DNA of 64,000 nucleotides from Paracoccaceae bacterium (GTDB lineage: Bacteria > Pseudomonadota > Alphaproteobacteria > Rhodobacterales > Rhodobacteraceae), in the NCBI GenBank assembly GCA_026989055.1, contig JALSKC010000004.1, forward strand, positions 1 to 64,000, written 5' to 3'. A model generated the notes under the pieces. That model saw only the letters and a program-made list of their open reading frames with translations, was not told where the DNA came from and did no database searches. This document shows, in pieces, positions 1 through 9,978 of this stretch; the stretch's first letter is position 1; each line of letters starts with the position of its first letter. Made by a program: the position numbers and the translations under genes.

Positions 1-2918
1 CCGGAATCGGGCAGATGGGTGCCGGCGCCCAGCTGGGCCTTGAGGAAGGCGCGGGGGAAGCTGCGATCCCAGCCCATGACCTCGCCGGTGGAGCGCATCT
101 CGGGGCCCAGAAGCGTATCGACGCCGGGGAAGCGGGCAAAGGGCAGGACCACCTCCTTGACCGAGAACCACGGGGTGCGGAAATCGGCCAGCGACAGCGG
201 GTCTCCCAGCGGAATGGTCTCGGATTCCGCGACCGGCTGGTGCGGCGGGGCCTTGGGAAAGGCGGAAAGCTTCTCGCCGGCCATCAGCCGCGCGGCGATC
301 GAGGCGATGGCCGAATCGGTGGCCTTGGCCACGAAGGGCACCGTGCGCGAGGCCCGCGGGTTGACCTCGATCAGGAAAATCTCGCCGTCCTTGATTGCGA
401 ACTGCACGTTCATCAGCCCGACAACGCCCAGCTCCAGCGCCAGGGCGCGGGTCTGGCCTTCCAGCTCGGCCACGGTTTCGGCGGGCAGGGTGTGGGGCGG
501 CAGCGAACAGGCGCTGTCGCCCGAATGCACGCCGGCCTCCTCGATATGCTGCATGATCCCGGCCACGTGCACCTCCTCGCCGTCGGAGAGCGCATCCACG
601 TCCACCTCGATGGCGCCGGCAAGGTAGCTGTCGAGCAGCACCGGGCTGTCGCCCGAGACCACCACCGCCTCGGCGATGTAGCGCTCCAGCTGGGCGTGAT
701 CGCGCACGATCTCCATCGCCCTGCCGCCCAGCACGTAGGAGGGGCGGATGACCAGCGGAAAGCCGATCTGCTGCGCGATTTCCAGCGCTTCCCCGGCGCT
801 CGAGGCAATGGCGTTTCGCGGCTGCTTCAGCCCCAGGCGGTTGACGAGATCCTGAAAGCGCTCGCGGTCCTCGGCCAGGTCGATGGCATCGGGCGAGGTG
901 CCCAGGATCGGGATCCCCGCCTCATGCAGCGCATTGGCCAGTTTCAGCGGGGTCTGGCCGCCGAACTGCACGATTACCCCGTGCAGGGTGCCGTTTTCCC
1001 GCTCCACCCGCAGGATCTCCATGACATGCTCGAAGGTCAGAGGCTCGAAATACAGCCGGTCGGAGGTGTCGTAATCGGTGCTCACCGTTTCCGGGTTGCA
1101 GTTGATCATGATCGTCTCGTAGCCCTGATCGGTGAGCGCGAAACAGGCATGACAGCAGCAGTAGTCGAACTCGATCCCCTGGCCGATCCGGTTCGGCCCG
1201 CCGCCGAGAATCACCACCTTCCGGCGCTCGGTGGGGCGGGCCTCGCATTCCGCCTCGCTCATGGCCGGGGCTTCGTAGGTGGAATACATGTAAGGGGTCT
1301 GGGCCTCGAATTCGGCCGCGCAGGTATCGATGCGCTTGAAGACGGCGGTGACGCCCAGGGTCTGGCGCGTGCGGCGCAGCTGCGCCTCGCTCTGGCCGGT
1401 GAGTTTCGCCAGCCGGGCATCGGTGAAGCCCAGCATCTTGAGCGCGCGCATCCCCTCGGCATCGCGCGGCAGGCCCTCGGCCTTCACCTTTTCCTCGATC
1501 TCGACGATCTCGCGGATGCGGGCCAGGAACCACGGGTCGAAGCGGGTGACGGCGTGGATTTCCTCATCCGACAGCCCGTGGCGCATGGCCTGGGCGATGG
1601 TGCGCAGCCGGTCCGGGGTCTGGGCGCTGATGGCCTTGATGACGGCGGCCTTGCCCGAGACCGGATCATCGGCGCCGGGAATGTCGATTTCGTCAAGGCC
1701 GCTCAGCCCGGTTTCCAGCCCGGCCAGCGCCTTCTGCAGGCTTTCGTGAAAGCTGCGGCCGATCGCCATCACCTCGCCTACCGATTTCATCGCCGTGGTC
1801 AGGTGCGGTTCGGCGCCGGGGAACTTCTCGAAGGCGAAGCGCGGGATCTTGGTGACCACATAGTCGATGGAGGGCTCGAAGGAGGCCGGGGTGACCTTCG
1901 TGATGTCGTTGTCCAGCTCGTCCAGCGTATAGCCCACCGCCAGTTTCGCGGCGATCTTGGCGATGGGAAAGCCGGTGGCCTTGGACGCCAGCGCCGAGGA
2001 GCGGCTCACGCGCGGGTTCATCTCGATCACCACCATGCGGCCGGTTTTCGGGTCCACCGCCCATTGCACGTTGGAGCCGCCGGTTTCCACCCCGATCTCG
2101 CGCAAGACCGCGATCGAGGCCGAGCGCATCATCTGGTATTCCTTGTCCGTCAGCGTCAGCGCCGGGGCCACGGTGATGGAATCGCCGGTGTGCACGCCCA
2201 TCGGATCGACGTTCTCGATGGAACAGACGATGATGGCGTTGTCGGCCGCATCGCGCACCACCTCCATCTCGAATTCCTTCCAGCCGAGCAGGCTTTCGTC
2301 GATCAGGATCTGGTTCACCGGGCTGGCATCCAGCCCGGTGCGGCAGATGCGCTCGTAATCGTCGCGGTTGTAGGCCACGCCGCCGCCGGTGCCGCCGAGC
2401 GTGAAGGCGGGGCGGATGATCGCCGGCAGGCCGACCACGTCGATGGCGGCCATTGCCTCTTCCATCGAGTTGGCGATGGTGGCGCGCGGGTTCTCCAGCC
2501 CGATGCGCTCCATCGCCTCGCGGAACAGCTTGCGGTCCTCGGCCATCTCGATGGCCTTGCGGTTGGCGCCGATCAGCTCCACCCCGTATTTCTTCAGCAC
2601 GCCCATGTCGTCGAGCGCCAGCGAGGTGTTGAGCCCGGTCTGCCCGCCCATGGTCGGCAGCAGCGCGTCGGGGCGCTCCTTCTCGATGATCTTCGCCACC
2701 ACCTCGGGGGTGATCGGCTCGATGTAGGTGGCATCGGCCAGTTCCGGATCGGTCATGATGGTGGCGGGGTTGGAGTTCACCAGGATCACCCGGTAGCCCT
2801 CCTCGCGCAGCGCCTTGCAGGCCTGGGCACCGGAATAGTCGAACTCGCAGGCCTGACCGATGACGATCGGCCCCGCGCCGATGATCATGATCGAGTGGAT
2901 GTCGGTGCGCTTCGGCAT
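1..2918 (-). CDS. carB: Carbamoyl-phosphate synthase large subunit (partial, cut by left edge)
   Basis: Makes carbamoyl phosphate from ammonia (channelled from CarA), bicarbonate and two ATP, feeding arginine and pyrimidine synthesis in the cytoplasm. The reverse-strand reading starts [16 protein letters not shown] at 2918 and stays open to base 1, giving about 972 residues of a family that is usually near 1,080-1,100, so only the C-terminal regulatory end lies outside. Both ATP-grasp halves are visible: the first with [12 protein letters not shown] and [15 protein letters not shown], the second opening [16 protein letters not shown] and carrying [15 protein letters not shown]. The ATG at 2918 is the natural family start; the Shine-Dalgarno is weak. 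carA is not in the window. The identification is secure; only the truncation limits it. Confidence 0.97.
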   Translation of the reverse strand, partial: MPKRTDIHSIMIIGAGPIVIGQACEFDYSGAQACKALREEGYRVILVNSNPATIMTDPELADATYIEPITPEVVAKIIEKERPDALLPTMGGQTGLNTSLALDDMGVLKKYGVELIGANRKAIEMAEDRKLFREAMERIGLENPRATIANSMEEAMAAIDVVGLPAIIRPAFTLGGTGGGVAYNRDDYERICRTGLDASPVNQILIDESLLGWKEFEMEVVRDAADNAIIVCSIENVDPMGVHTGDSITVAPALTLTDKEYQMMRSASIAVLREIGVETGGSNVQWAVDPKTGRMVVIEMNPRVSRSSALASKATGFPIAKIAAKLAVGYTLDELDNDITKVTPASFEPSIDYVVTKIPRFAFEKFPGAEPHLTTAMKSVGEVMAIGRSFHESLQKALAGLETGLSGLDEIDIPGADDPVSGKAAVIKAISAQTPDRLRTIAQAMRHGLSDEEIHAVTRFDPWFLARIREIVEIEEKVKAEGLPRDAEGMRALKMLGFTDARLAKLTGQSEAQLRRTRQTLGVTAVFKRIDTCAAEFEAQTPYMYSTYEAPAMSEAECEARPTERRKVVILGGGPNRIGQGIEFDYCCCHACFALTDQGYETIMINCNPETVSTDYDTSDRLYFEPLTFEHVMEILRVERENGTLHGVIVQFGGQTPLKLANALHEAGIPILGTSPDAIDLAEDRERFQDLVNRLGLKQPRNAIASSAGEALEIAQQIGFPLVIRPSYVLGGRAMEIVRDHAQLERYIAEAVVVSGDSPVLLDSYLAGAIEVDVDALSDGEEVHVAGIMQHIEEAGVHSGDSACSLPPHTLPAETVAELEGQTRALALELGVVGLMNVQFAIKDGEIFLIEVNPRASRTVPFVAKATDSAIASIAARLMAGEKLSAFPKAPPHQPVAESETIPLGDPLSLADFRTPWFSVKEVVLPFARFPGVDTLLGPEMRSTGEVMGWDRSFPRAFLKAQLGAGTHLPDS

Positions 2919-3019
2919 CGGATAGGCCCCCGGGGTATCTGCAAATTGCCGTGGGTTATAGAGCCGGAGCGGCCGGATGCAAGGGGGCGGGGCGCTGCCC
3001 GGCGGGGCGGGGGTGCGGT

Positions 3020-4303
3020 TCAGCCGGGCCGCATGGTGCGGCGGGCCGCCAGCAGGAATCCGGTGGCCAGAATGGCGATGGCGAGGGTGCCGAGCAGCTG
3101 GTAGATGAAGGGCAGGACACCCGGTCCGCCGCCCCAGTCGCGATAGAAGCGGATGAACGGGCCGAACAGCAGGCCGAAGCCGACCAGCAGGAACAGCCCC
3201 CCGCGCCATGTTCCCAGGCGCTCGATCAGAACCGGCGCGAAACAGGCCGTCGGAATGTAGTAATAGACCCAGGAGATCGGAGACAGGAGCGGTATCACCG
3301 TCAGGGCCAGCGGCCAGAGCAGCGCCACCTGGATGTCCCTTCCGGCGCGGGCGAAGAGCCGGGCCAGCCAGAGCATCGCGGCCAGCAGCGCGAGGGCCGC
3401 CCCCAGCTGCCAGAGCGGGGGCCGGGCCATCGTGTACCAGCCGGGGCGTGGCACGGCCGGGGTGGGCGGCTCCAGCCCGGCCGTCCACTGCAGGGAGTCG
3501 GAAAAGAACAGCTGCGCCAGCGTCGCATCCAGGTTGAAGGTGATGCCGGTCACCAGGACCGAGGCCGAGATCTGCCGCAGCTGGGCGATGAAGGCGGTAT
3601 GCAGCGGCCAACCGGCCCAGGCGATCGAGGCGAGCGCCAGCCCGGCGCCGATGGCCAGGAACCAGACGAAGGCCCGGTAGCGGCGCCCGGCCAGCCACAG
3701 CAGTGCCAGCAGCGCCGGATAGAGCTTCAGCGCGGCCGCCAGCGCCAGCGCGCCCCCGGCTGTGGCCGGGGCAGCGTGGCGAAGCCGCTCGGCGGCCAGG
3801 ACCAGCAGGAAGCTGGCCAGGATCTGCGGCTGGTTTTCCAGCAGGGCGATCGTGCCGAGGTGGGTTGCCCCGAGAAAGAAGATGCCCAGTCCCATGAACA
3901 GCAGCGGGTTCATGGCCGGCCGGCAGGCGCGCCAGGCAAGCCAGACGGTCGCCAGAAGCAGGCCGGTGTTCACCGCCAGGGCAACCGCGGCCACGCGCCA
4001 GAAGTTCACCTCGGCCAGCAGCGCCCCGAGCCTGGCCCAGAGCGGGGGGTAGAGAAAGGGGTAGATCGCCCCTTCGTAGCCGTAGTGCTCGGCCATGTAG
4101 GGCCGCCATGCCCCGGGCGGATACATGCGGAACCATTCTTCGAGCGGGGCATAGACCTGATCGGGCCGGCCCTCCGCCAGGAAGACCCCGGCCAGCCAGC
4201 TGGCCATGAGGTCGGGCGAATGGGGTGGAAAGCTCCAGAAGAAGGCGAACGCATAGGCTCCGGCGAACATGAGCACGACAAGGCGCAACTGGCTTCCGGA
4301 CAT
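3020..4303 (-). CDS. GT87-type (DUF2029) polytopic membrane glycosyltransferase
   Basis: A hydrophobic protein of 427 residues with about 10-12 predicted membrane helices, most like the DUF2029/GT87 family, which uses polyprenyl-phosphate sugars on the outer face of the membrane. Seen in the sequence: an N-terminal helix after [10 protein letters not shown], then a long outward loop with [17 protein letters not shown] and a YPPLW segment, typical of the loop after helix 1 in this fold, and repeated Leu/Ala-rich helices to the C-terminus. A GTG lies two codons upstream (4309), but the ATG at 4303 is better placed behind GCGGGG. It stands alone between carB and cfa, so its substrate cannot be inferred. 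Confidence 0.72.
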   Translation of the reverse strand: MSGSQLRLVVLMFAGAYAFAFFWSFPPHSPDLMASWLAGVFLAEGRPDQVYAPLEEWFRMYPPGAWRPYMAEHYGYEGAIYPFLYPPLWARLGALLAEVNFWRVAAVALAVNTGLLLATVWLAWRACRPAMNPLLFMGLGIFFLGATHLGTIALLENQPQILASFLLVLAAERLRHAAPATAGGALALAAALKLYPALLALLWLAGRRYRAFVWFLAIGAGLALASIAWAGWPLHTAFIAQLRQISASVLVTGITFNLDATLAQLFFSDSLQWTAGLEPPTPAVPRPGWYTMARPPLWQLGAALALLAAMLWLARLFARAGRDIQVALLWPLALTVIPLLSPISWVYYYIPTACFAPVLIERLGTWRGGLFLLVGFGLLFGPFIRFYRDWGGGPGVLPFIYQLLGTLAIAILATGFLLAARRTMRPG

Positions 4304-4497
4304 GTTCACGGCCCCGCGGTCTGATCGAAACCTCAGCGTGGTTCAGGGCTAAGGGGTGCTGCGGAACATTTCCACCGCTGCACGGGCGGAGGCGAAAATT
4401 CCTTGCCGGAGTGCCGGAAAGGTCGCACCCCGCGACCGCCTGCCGGCGTCTTCCGGCGATGCTCGGGGCGCGCGGTGCTCCGGAGCGTTCTGTCTGC

Positions 4498-5742
4498 CTA
4501 TTCGGCTGCGTGGTGCAGGCGTTCCTCCACCGTCGGAGCGGCCGCATCCCGGTAGAGGTAGTCGCGCGTCAGCGGCACCGCTTCCTGGTCGCGCGCCAGC
4601 TGGAACTGGAACACCACCTGACCATCCAGCCGGAATGCCAGCTCCGAGCCCAGCAGGTAGAAGCGCCACATGCGGCAGAAGCGCTCGTCGTAGATTGCCC
4701 GGGCCCGCTCGATGTTGGCTTCGAAACGCGCCAGCCAGTTGCGCAGCGTTTCGGCGTAATGCAGCCGCCAGATCTCCACATCGGTTGCGGTCAGGCGTTC
4801 CCGCTCGATGGCCGCCATGGCCTCGGACATGGCCGGGACGTAGCCCCCGGGGAAGATGTACTTGAGAATGAAGGGGTTGGTGGTGCCCGGCCCGTCGGTG
4901 CGTCCGATGGTATGGATCAGCGCGATTCCGTCCGGCTTCAGCCGGTCGCGCACCTGGCGGAAATATTCGCGGTAATGCGGCACGCCGACATGCTCGAACA
5001 TGCCTACCGAAACGATCCGGTCGAAGCTTTCGCTTACCTCGCGGTAGTCCATCAGGCGGAACTCCACCCGATCGGCAAGCCCCGCCTCTTCGGCCCGGCG
5101 GGTGGCCACCGCGTGCTGTTCCTCGGAAAGCGTCACCCCCACCACATGCGCGCCGTAGTCGCGCGCCAGGGTCAGCGCCATGCCGCCCCAGCCGCAGCCG
5201 ATGTCCAGAACGCGCATGCCCGGCCTGATCAGCAGCTTGCGGGCGATGTGGTGCTTCTTGTTTTCCTGGGCCTGCTCCAGCGTGTCGTCGGGGCGGCGGA
5301 AATAGGCGCAGGAATACTGCCTGTCCCTGTCGAGGAACAGCTCGTAGAGCTCGCCCGAGAGATCGTAGTGGTGGGCCACGTTGCGCCTCGCCCTCCCGAC
5401 CGGGTTGAACTGGCCGAGCCGGCGCAGCGCCTTGCGGAGCCACTGAAGCGGGCGCTGCCACCAGAGCAGGCCGCGTTCGCTCCGGTTGCGCAGCAGCAGC
5501 GTGAGCAGGCCGCGCAGATCGTCGTTCCCGATGGTGAGCCCGCCGTTCATGTAGGCCTCGCCCAAGGCGAGTTCGGGGTTGAGGATCAGGGCGCGGACAG
5601 TGGCCCGCCGATGAACGGCGACATCGACCGCCGGCTCTCCCCCATCGCCATATGTCTGCCGGCTTCCGTCCGGGAAGCGCAGCGTCAGCGTTCCCCTTTT
5701 CACCAGATGGCGCAACAGCCGATCAAGAAGTGCATTCCACAT
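4498..5742 (-). CDS. cfa: Cyclopropane-fatty-acyl-phospholipid synthase family methyltransferase
   Basis: SAM-dependent enzyme that adds a methylene group across the double bond of unsaturated phospholipid acyl chains. The protein has 414 residues, normal for the family. An N-terminal lipid-binding region (about 1-100, with [18 protein letters not shown]) is followed by the methyltransferase core: [18 protein letters not shown], then [20 protein letters not shown], the SAM-binding [13 protein letters not shown], and [11 protein letters not shown]. The C-terminal part ([23 protein letters not shown]) matches Cfa. ATG at 5742 has GGGGGTGG close upstream. It is divergent from aspS across a 217-bp gap. 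Rhodobacterales often have several Cfa paralogues, so the exact lipid product is not certain. Confidence 0.9.
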   Translation of the reverse strand: MWNALLDRLLRHLVKRGTLTLRFPDGSRQTYGDGGEPAVDVAVHRRATVRALILNPELALGEAYMNGGLTIGNDDLRGLLTLLLRNRSERGLLWWQRPLQWLRKALRRLGQFNPVGRARRNVAHHYDLSGELYELFLDRDRQYSCAYFRRPDDTLEQAQENKKHHIARKLLIRPGMRVLDIGCGWGGMALTLARDYGAHVVGVTLSEEQHAVATRRAEEAGLADRVEFRLMDYREVSESFDRIVSVGMFEHVGVPHYREYFRQVRDRLKPDGIALIHTIGRTDGPGTTNPFILKYIFPGGYVPAMSEAMAAIERERLTATDVEIWRLHYAETLRNWLARFEANIERARAIYDERFCRMWRFYLLGSELAFRLDGQVVFQFQLARDQEAVPLTRDYLYRDAAAPTVEERLHHAAE

Positions 5743-5893
5743 GAGCCACCCCCAGTCGTGACTGGCGGAACACCAGGCGCGCGTTGTCCGAATATCCCCC
5801 TGACATCTCCACCTGCTGCGACATTCTGTCCGGTTTCTCCGCTCCTGTAAAGCCTGCCTTCCGGGGCATGGCGTGACCGGAACGCCATGCGGC

Positions 5894-5922
5894 TTGACTT
5901 CCGGGCGCGCACAAGGTGTATC
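5894..5922 (+). promoter_or_regulatory. Candidate sigma-70 promoter of aspS
   Basis: TTGACT (5894-5899), a 17-base spacer, then TGTATC (5917-5922), ending 37 bases before the aspS ATG. The -35 matches the strong TTGAC start expected in alphaproteobacteria. No transcription data support it; this is a sequence call only. Confidence 0.5.
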
Positions 5923-5959
5923 GGCGCGAACCGTTCCACGCTATCGCAGGGGCCCTGCC

Positions 5960-7738
5960 ATGCATGCCTACCGCAGCCACAACTGCGCCGAACTGAGCAA
6001 AGCCGATGTCGGCAAGAGCGTCCGCCTGTCGGGCTGGGTGCACCGGGTGCGCGACCACGGCGGCATCCTGTTCATCGACCTGCGCGACCACTATGGCATC
6101 ACCCAGGTCCTGTGCGACCCGGACAGCCCGGCCTTTGCCGAGGTCGAAAAGCTGCGCGCCGAATGGTGCATCCGCATCGACGGCGAGGTGAAGGCGCGCG
6201 CGCCCGAGCTGGTGAACCCCAAGATCCCCACCGGCGAGATCGAGGTCTTCATCCGCGACATGGAAGTTCTGGGCGCGGCCGGGGAGTTGCCGCTGCAGGT
6301 GTTCGGCGACCAGGAATACCCGGAAGAAACCCGGCTGAAATACCGCTATCTCGACCTGCGGCGCGAAAAGCTGCAGGACAACATGAAGCTGCGCGCGGAT
6401 GTCATCGCCTGGCTGCGCCGCGCCATGTGGGAGCGCGGCTTTCGCGAATACCAGACCCCGATCATCACCGCTTCCAGCCCCGAGGGGGCACGCGACTTCC
6501 TGGTGCCCTCGCGGCTGCATCCGGGCAAGTTCTACGCCCTGCCCCAGGCGCCGCAGCAGTTCAAGCAGCTGATCATGGTCTCGGGCTTCGACAGGTATTT
6601 CCAGATCGCGCCCTGCTTTCGGGACGAAGATCCGCGCGCCGACCGCTCGCCCACCGATTTCTACCAGCTCGACCTGGAAATGTCCTTCGTCACCCAGCAG
6701 GACGTGTTCGACACCGTCCAGCCGGTGATCCGGGGCTGTTTCGAGGAATTCGGCGGCGGGCGCAAGGTAGATGCCGACTGGCCGCAGATCAGCTACCGCG
6801 ACTCGCTCCTGTGGTATGGCACCGACAAGCCGGACCTCAGGAACCCGATCAGGATGCAGGTGGTGAGCGAGCATTTCAAGGGGTCGGGCTTCAGGATCTT
6901 CGCCTCGCTTCTCGAGCAGGAGGGCACCGAGGTCCGTGCCATCCCGGCCCCCGGCGGCGGCAGCCGCGCCTTCTGCGACCGGATGAACGCCTTCGCCCAG
7001 AAGGAGGGCCTGCCGGGGATGGGCTACATCTTCTGGCGGGAGAAGGACGGAGGCCTCGAAGGCGCCGGCCCGCTGGCCAGGAACATCGGCTCCGAACGCA
7101 CCGAGGCGATCCGCCGGCAGCTGGGCCTGGGCGCCGGGGATGCGGCCTTCTTTCTGGGCGGCAGGCCGAAGGCCTTCGAGGCCGTTGCCGGCAAGGCCCG
7201 CAACGTGATCGGAGAGGAGCTCGGCCTGACCGAGAAGGACCGTTTCGCCTTCTGCTGGATCGTCGATTTCCCGATCTTCCGGAAGGATGAGGAAACCGGC
7301 GCGCTCGATTTCGACCACAACCCGTTCTCCATGCCCCAGGGCGGGATGGAGGCGCTGGAGGGCGACCCGCTCAAGGTGCTCGGCTACCAGTATGATCTGG
7401 CCTGCAACGGCTACGAGCTGGTCTCTGGCGCGATCCGCAACCACCGCCCGGACATCATGTTCAGGACCTTCGAGATCGCCGGCTACGGGCGCGAGGAAGT
7501 GGAGCGGCGCTTCGGCGGCATGGTCAATGCCTTCAGATACGGCGCCCCGCCGCACGGGGGCTGCGCTGCCGGCATCGACCGCATGGTGATGCTGCTGGCG
7601 GACGAGGCCAACATCCGCGAAGTGATCATGTTCCCGATGAACCAGCGCGCCGAGGACCTGATGATGGGCGCCCCGAGCGTGCCGAGCAACGAACAGCTGC
7701 GCGAGTTGCGCCTGCGCGTGGTGCGTGAAGACAGCTAG
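5960..7738 (+). CDS. aspS: Aspartyl-tRNA synthetase
   Basis: Class II synthetase charging tRNA-Asp (in organisms lacking AsnRS it can also load Asp on tRNA-Asn). The protein has 592 residues. The start is set at [12 protein letters not shown] (5960); the same frame is open 29 codons further upstream, but that part has no family resemblance and covers the candidate promoter. Visible domains: an N-terminal OB-fold ([19 protein letters not shown]), the motif 2 region [19 protein letters not shown], the bacterial GAD insertion (about 290-420), and a C-terminal motif 3 region [14 protein letters not shown]. The stop codon lies at the start of a 20-bp tandem duplication, described separately. Confidence 0.97.
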   Translation: MHAYRSHNCAELSKADVGKSVRLSGWVHRVRDHGGILFIDLRDHYGITQVLCDPDSPAFAEVEKLRAEWCIRIDGEVKARAPELVNPKIPTGEIEVFIRDMEVLGAAGELPLQVFGDQEYPEETRLKYRYLDLRREKLQDNMKLRADVIAWLRRAMWERGFREYQTPIITASSPEGARDFLVPSRLHPGKFYALPQAPQQFKQLIMVSGFDRYFQIAPCFRDEDPRADRSPTDFYQLDLEMSFVTQQDVFDTVQPVIRGCFEEFGGGRKVDADWPQISYRDSLLWYGTDKPDLRNPIRMQVVSEHFKGSGFRIFASLLEQEGTEVRAIPAPGGGSRAFCDRMNAFAQKEGLPGMGYIFWREKDGGLEGAGPLARNIGSERTEAIRRQLGLGAGDAAFFLGGRPKAFEAVAGKARNVIGEELGLTEKDRFAFCWIVDFPIFRKDEETGALDFDHNPFSMPQGGMEALEGDPLKVLGYQYDLACNGYELVSGAIRNHRPDIMFRTFEIAGYGREEVERRFGGMVNAFRYGAPPHGGCAAGIDRMVMLLADEANIREVIMFPMNQRAEDLMMGAPSVPSNEQLRELRLRVVREDS

Positions 7739-7775
7739 CGCACCTGCACCCCGGATAGCGCGCCTGCACTCCGGG
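7736..7775. repeat. 20-bp tandem duplication starting at the aspS stop codon
   Basis: Copy 1 is TAGCGCACCTGCACCCCGGA (7736-7755) and copy 2 is TAGCGCGCCTGCACTCCGGG (7756-7775), 17 of 20 bases identical. The TAG that opens copy 1 is the aspS stop codon. It is one of four stop-codon-linked tandem duplications in this window. Confidence 0.9.
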
Positions 7776-7883
7776 ACAGTCGGCACCCCGAAACGGGGGC
7801 GGGATGCAACAAGGGCAGGAGGCGACCTTGCGGTGGCGGCGCCGGGGCGGGCATCGGCAGGCGCTGCCGCCTCTCCGCCGGCG

Positions 7884-7901
7884 GCGCCCCGGGCGCGTTT
7901 T
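7884..7901 (+). terminator. Possible aspS terminator hairpin
   Basis: A GC-only hairpin (GCGCCCCGGGCGC, 7884-7896) followed by GTTTTC, in the 189-bp gap between aspS and the convergent pilin gene. The loop is very tight and the T tract short. A weaker CCCCG-AAA-CGGGG hairpin lies at 7786-7798. Confidence 0.3.
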
Positions 7902-7927
7902 CAGGCAGGTTCTTCAGGCAGGTTCCG

Positions 7928-8062
7928 TCAGACGAGGGTGGAAATCAGGGCAACTCCCAGCGACAGGGCGCCGGCCCCGAAAACGGCCCAGTCGACGACG
8001 GCACTCCCCATTTCGTCATTCCAGAAACGGTTCACGATCGGTGTCATGGCAGACGGTTTCAT
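7928..8062 (-). CDS. Flp/Fap-type small pilin-like protein (44 aa)
   Basis: A 44-residue protein, too short for many gene finders. After a basic N-terminus (MKPSAMTPIVNRFWND) comes the typical Flp pilin turn E-M-G-S-A-V-V-D-W followed by a single hydrophobic segment AVFGAGALSLGVALISTLV. In known Flp pilins the prepilin peptidase cuts before a Glu-type motif close to the hydrophobic helix; the E in NDEMGSA is in the right place. ATG 8062 has GGGAGAA about 10 bases upstream, which supports a real gene. No cpa/tad assembly genes are nearby, so it is an orphan; a small membrane peptide unrelated to pili is the alternative. Confidence 0.65.
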   Translation of the reverse strand: MKPSAMTPIVNRFWNDEMGSAVVDWAVFGAGALSLGVALISTLV

Positions 8063-8251
8063 GACAGGTTCTCCCATTCCGGCAGTGCGGGCGGTCCTTC
8101 GGTGCAGTGCGGGCGGCCGTTCGGGCGGGTGGGCGCCTCGCGGGCCGTCTGCCGATGAATCGCGACAGAATCGGGCAAAAATGGGGTCCGCTCCGTACAA
8201 ATTCGTGATTTCCGAGTCTCCGCCATGACTGGCAGCATGACGCAAGAACAT

Positions 8252-8266
8252 GAACAGAGCATGAAC
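8252..8266. promoter_or_regulatory. LexA-like direct repeat (GAAC-N7-GAAC)
   Basis: GAAC-AGAGCAT-GAAC, which reads GTTC-N7-GTTC on the minus strand, the form reported for LexA boxes in Alphaproteobacteria. It sits in the 327-bp gap 8063-8389 upstream of the pilin-like gene. The rest of that gap contains no convincing gene. Eight fixed bases are expected once or twice by chance in 64 kb, so this is weak on its own. Confidence 0.25.
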
Positions 8267-8389
8267 ACTTGTCTGGCGGGACTTCCCCTTCCCCTCTTGC
8301 GTGACGGGCCGGCGGATCCTTCGCCGGCCGGGTCGCTGGCGGAGCGCGGCGTGATGCGGCAGCCCCGGGGAGCCGGATCGGTGCCGTGC

Positions 8390-9118
8390 TCAGCCCAGAA
8401 TGCCGTGCGGCCGGTGCAGGCGCGTGTCGAGCAGCGCCGCCAGCCGTTTCAGCGCGGCTCCGGTCGGGGCGCCCTTGCGGTGGCACGCCTCCAGCCGGCG
8501 GGCGGCCTGCCCGAGTGCCGGATCCCGTGCCAGCAGCGCGATCCCGGACAGGAACTGCGCCAGATAGGCAACCGGGCGCCGGTCGGCGGCCGGGCGGCGC
8601 AGGAGTTCGGCCGCATGGCGCAGATCGTCGCGCAGCGCCAGCGGATCGGGTGTGATCATGTCTCCGGAAACGGCCTGCAGCCGGTGCGGCCGCATGTCGC
8701 GCGGCAGGTGGCGGAGCACCTCGGCGCGGAAGGCCTCGAGGCTCGAGACGGGTTTGGCGAGAAAACCGTCCGCACCGGCCCGGCGGGCTGCGGCCTCTGC
8801 GTTGTCGTCTCCGCTGGTGCCGAGGATGACGGGCACCCGCGGGCGGGCATTGTCGAGTTCGCGGATCAGCTCTTCCCCCGACCCGTCGGGCAGGCCGAGA
8901 TCGACGATCAGCACCACCGGGCGATAGACCGCAAGGTGGCGGCGGGCGGCCCTCAGGCTGTCGGCGCGGCGGATGCGCGCTCCCGAGCGCAGGCACAGGA
9001 GCCGCATCGCCTCGCAGGCAAACCGGCTGTCTTCGACAACGAGAACCGTCAGGCCGAGCAGCGGGTGCTCGGGGGTGGGGGGGTGGATCCGCATGAAGGT
9101 GTCGGGCGCATCGGGCAT
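8390..9118 (-). CDS. Response regulator with N-terminal receiver domain and unknown C-terminal region
   Basis: A 242-residue protein with a CheY-like receiver at about 22-145. The acidic pair is E29-D30 (VLVVEDSRF), the likely phosphorylated residue is D73 (LIVDLGLPDGSG), the switch Thr/Ser is in LGTSGDD, and the conserved lysine is K122 (FLAKP). From about 150 to the end the protein is helical and Arg/Leu-rich, with no recognisable DNA-binding, GGDEF or EAL signature. ATG 9118 has AGGAG eight bases upstream, so this start is favoured over M9. No histidine kinase is adjacent. The output may be by protein-protein contact; that is inference. Confidence 0.85.
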   Translation of the reverse strand: MPDAPDTFMRIHPPTPEHPLLGLTVLVVEDSRFACEAMRLLCLRSGARIRRADSLRAARRHLAVYRPVVLIVDLGLPDGSGEELIRELDNARPRVPVILGTSGDDNAEAAARRAGADGFLAKPVSSLEAFRAEVLRHLPRDMRPHRLQAVSGDMITPDPLALRDDLRHAAELLRRPAADRRPVAYLAQFLSGIALLARDPALGQAARRLEACHRKGAPTGAALKRLAALLDTRLHRPHGILG

Positions 9119-9261
9119 GATCGTGCTCCTGCATCTGCGGGCATTAAAGCCCCGGTATCCTGAACGGCGGGTTAATTGCCGCGGCGGGCGGCCTGTCCCT
9201 TGCTTCTGGCGGCGGTTTGCGGGATGAGGGGGGAGTGGCTCAGCGAGCGGGAATGCATGCG

Positions 9262-9666
9262 ATGATCGGACGGCTCAATCATGTCGCCATTGCCGTGCCC
9301 GACCTGGCGGCGGCGGCGGCGCTTTACCGGGACAGCCTGGGGGCCCGGGTCGGCCCGCCCCTGGCACAGCCGGATCACGGCGTCAGCGTGGTGTTCGTCG
9401 AGCTTCCGAACACCAAGGTCGAGCTGCTTTCCCCGCTGGGCGAGAACAGCCCCGTTGCCGCCTTTCTGGAGCGCAACCCGGCCGGGGGCATCCATCACAT
9501 ATGCTACGAGGTGGCGGATATCGCCGCCGCCCGGGATCGGCTGGTGGCGCGCGGGGCGCGGATCCTCGGCGACGGGGAGCCGAAGATCGGGGCGCATGGC
9601 AAGCCGGTCCTGTTCCTGCACCCGAAGGACTTCAACGGAACCCTGATCGAGCTGGAACAGGTCTGA
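9262..9666 (+). CDS. mce: Methylmalonyl-CoA epimerase
   Basis: Interconverts (R)- and (S)-methylmalonyl-CoA in propionyl-CoA breakdown, between propionyl-CoA carboxylase and methylmalonyl-CoA mutase. The protein of 134 residues is a glyoxalase/VOC fold with the family opening IGRLNHVAIAVPDL and the metal-ligand segments NHVA, VELLSP, IHHICYEV and the C-terminal LIELEQ. The start ATG at 9262 follows GCGGGA; an in-frame ATG three codons earlier (9253) is less well spaced. It shares one base with the downstream DUF1467 gene (TGATG), a pairing often seen in Rhodobacterales. Confidence 0.92.
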   Translation: MIGRLNHVAIAVPDLAAAAALYRDSLGARVGPPLAQPDHGVSVVFVELPNTKVELLSPLGENSPVAAFLERNPAGGIHHICYEVADIAAARDRLVARGARILGDGEPKIGAHGKPVLFLHPKDFNGTLIELEQV

Positions 9667-9920
9667 TGGCGATAACCTCGGCGATCGTGCTCTTCTTCGT
9701 CATCTGGTTCATGGTGTTGTTCGTGGTGCTCCCGATCGGGGTGCGCACCCAGGGAGACGAGAACGACGTGGTGCCCGGCACGCTGCCCGGCTCGCCGGTG
9801 AATTTCCGTATCAGGCGGACATTCGCCATCGTCACGCTGATCTCGACGGTGCTGTTCGTCATCATCGCGGGAATCATCCTGTCGGGGGTGCTCCGGATCA
9901 GTGAGCTGGGCTGGATCTGA
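9666..9920 (+). CDS. DUF1467 family small membrane protein
   Basis: An 84-residue protein with two membrane helices (about 4-25 and 54-76) separated by the polar loop GVRTQGDENDVVPGTLPGSP, the hallmark of DUF1467 proteins of Alphaproteobacteria. Its function is unknown. The start overlaps the epimerase stop by one base, so the two are almost certainly co-translated. The pair ends before an independent SLC13 permease with its own Shine-Dalgarno. Confidence 0.85.
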   Translation: MAITSAIVLFFVIWFMVLFVVLPIGVRTQGDENDVVPGTLPGSPVNFRIRRTFAIVTLISTVLFVIIAGIILSGVLRISELGWI

Positions 9921-9978
9921 ACGCTTGATCGGGGCTGGCGCGACCGTCATGATCGGCGCATTCTGACGGAGCCTGCCG

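Noticed and set aside
15-3104. A 1,029-codon open frame on the plus strand opposite carB
   Set aside because: It is His/Gly/Arg-rich with no family resemblance and mirrors the third-position GC bias of carB on the other strand. The carB reading is complete with both ATP-grasp halves.
7928-8251. A 107-residue version of the pilin-like protein starting at 8251
   Set aside because: The first 63 residues are Arg/Pro-rich with no signal or helix; the start at 8062 has the good ribosome-binding site.
8225-9163. A 312-codon open frame on the plus strand opposite the response regulator
   Set aside because: It is an antisense shadow; the composition is typical of one, while the response regulator has a full receiver domain and Shine-Dalgarno.
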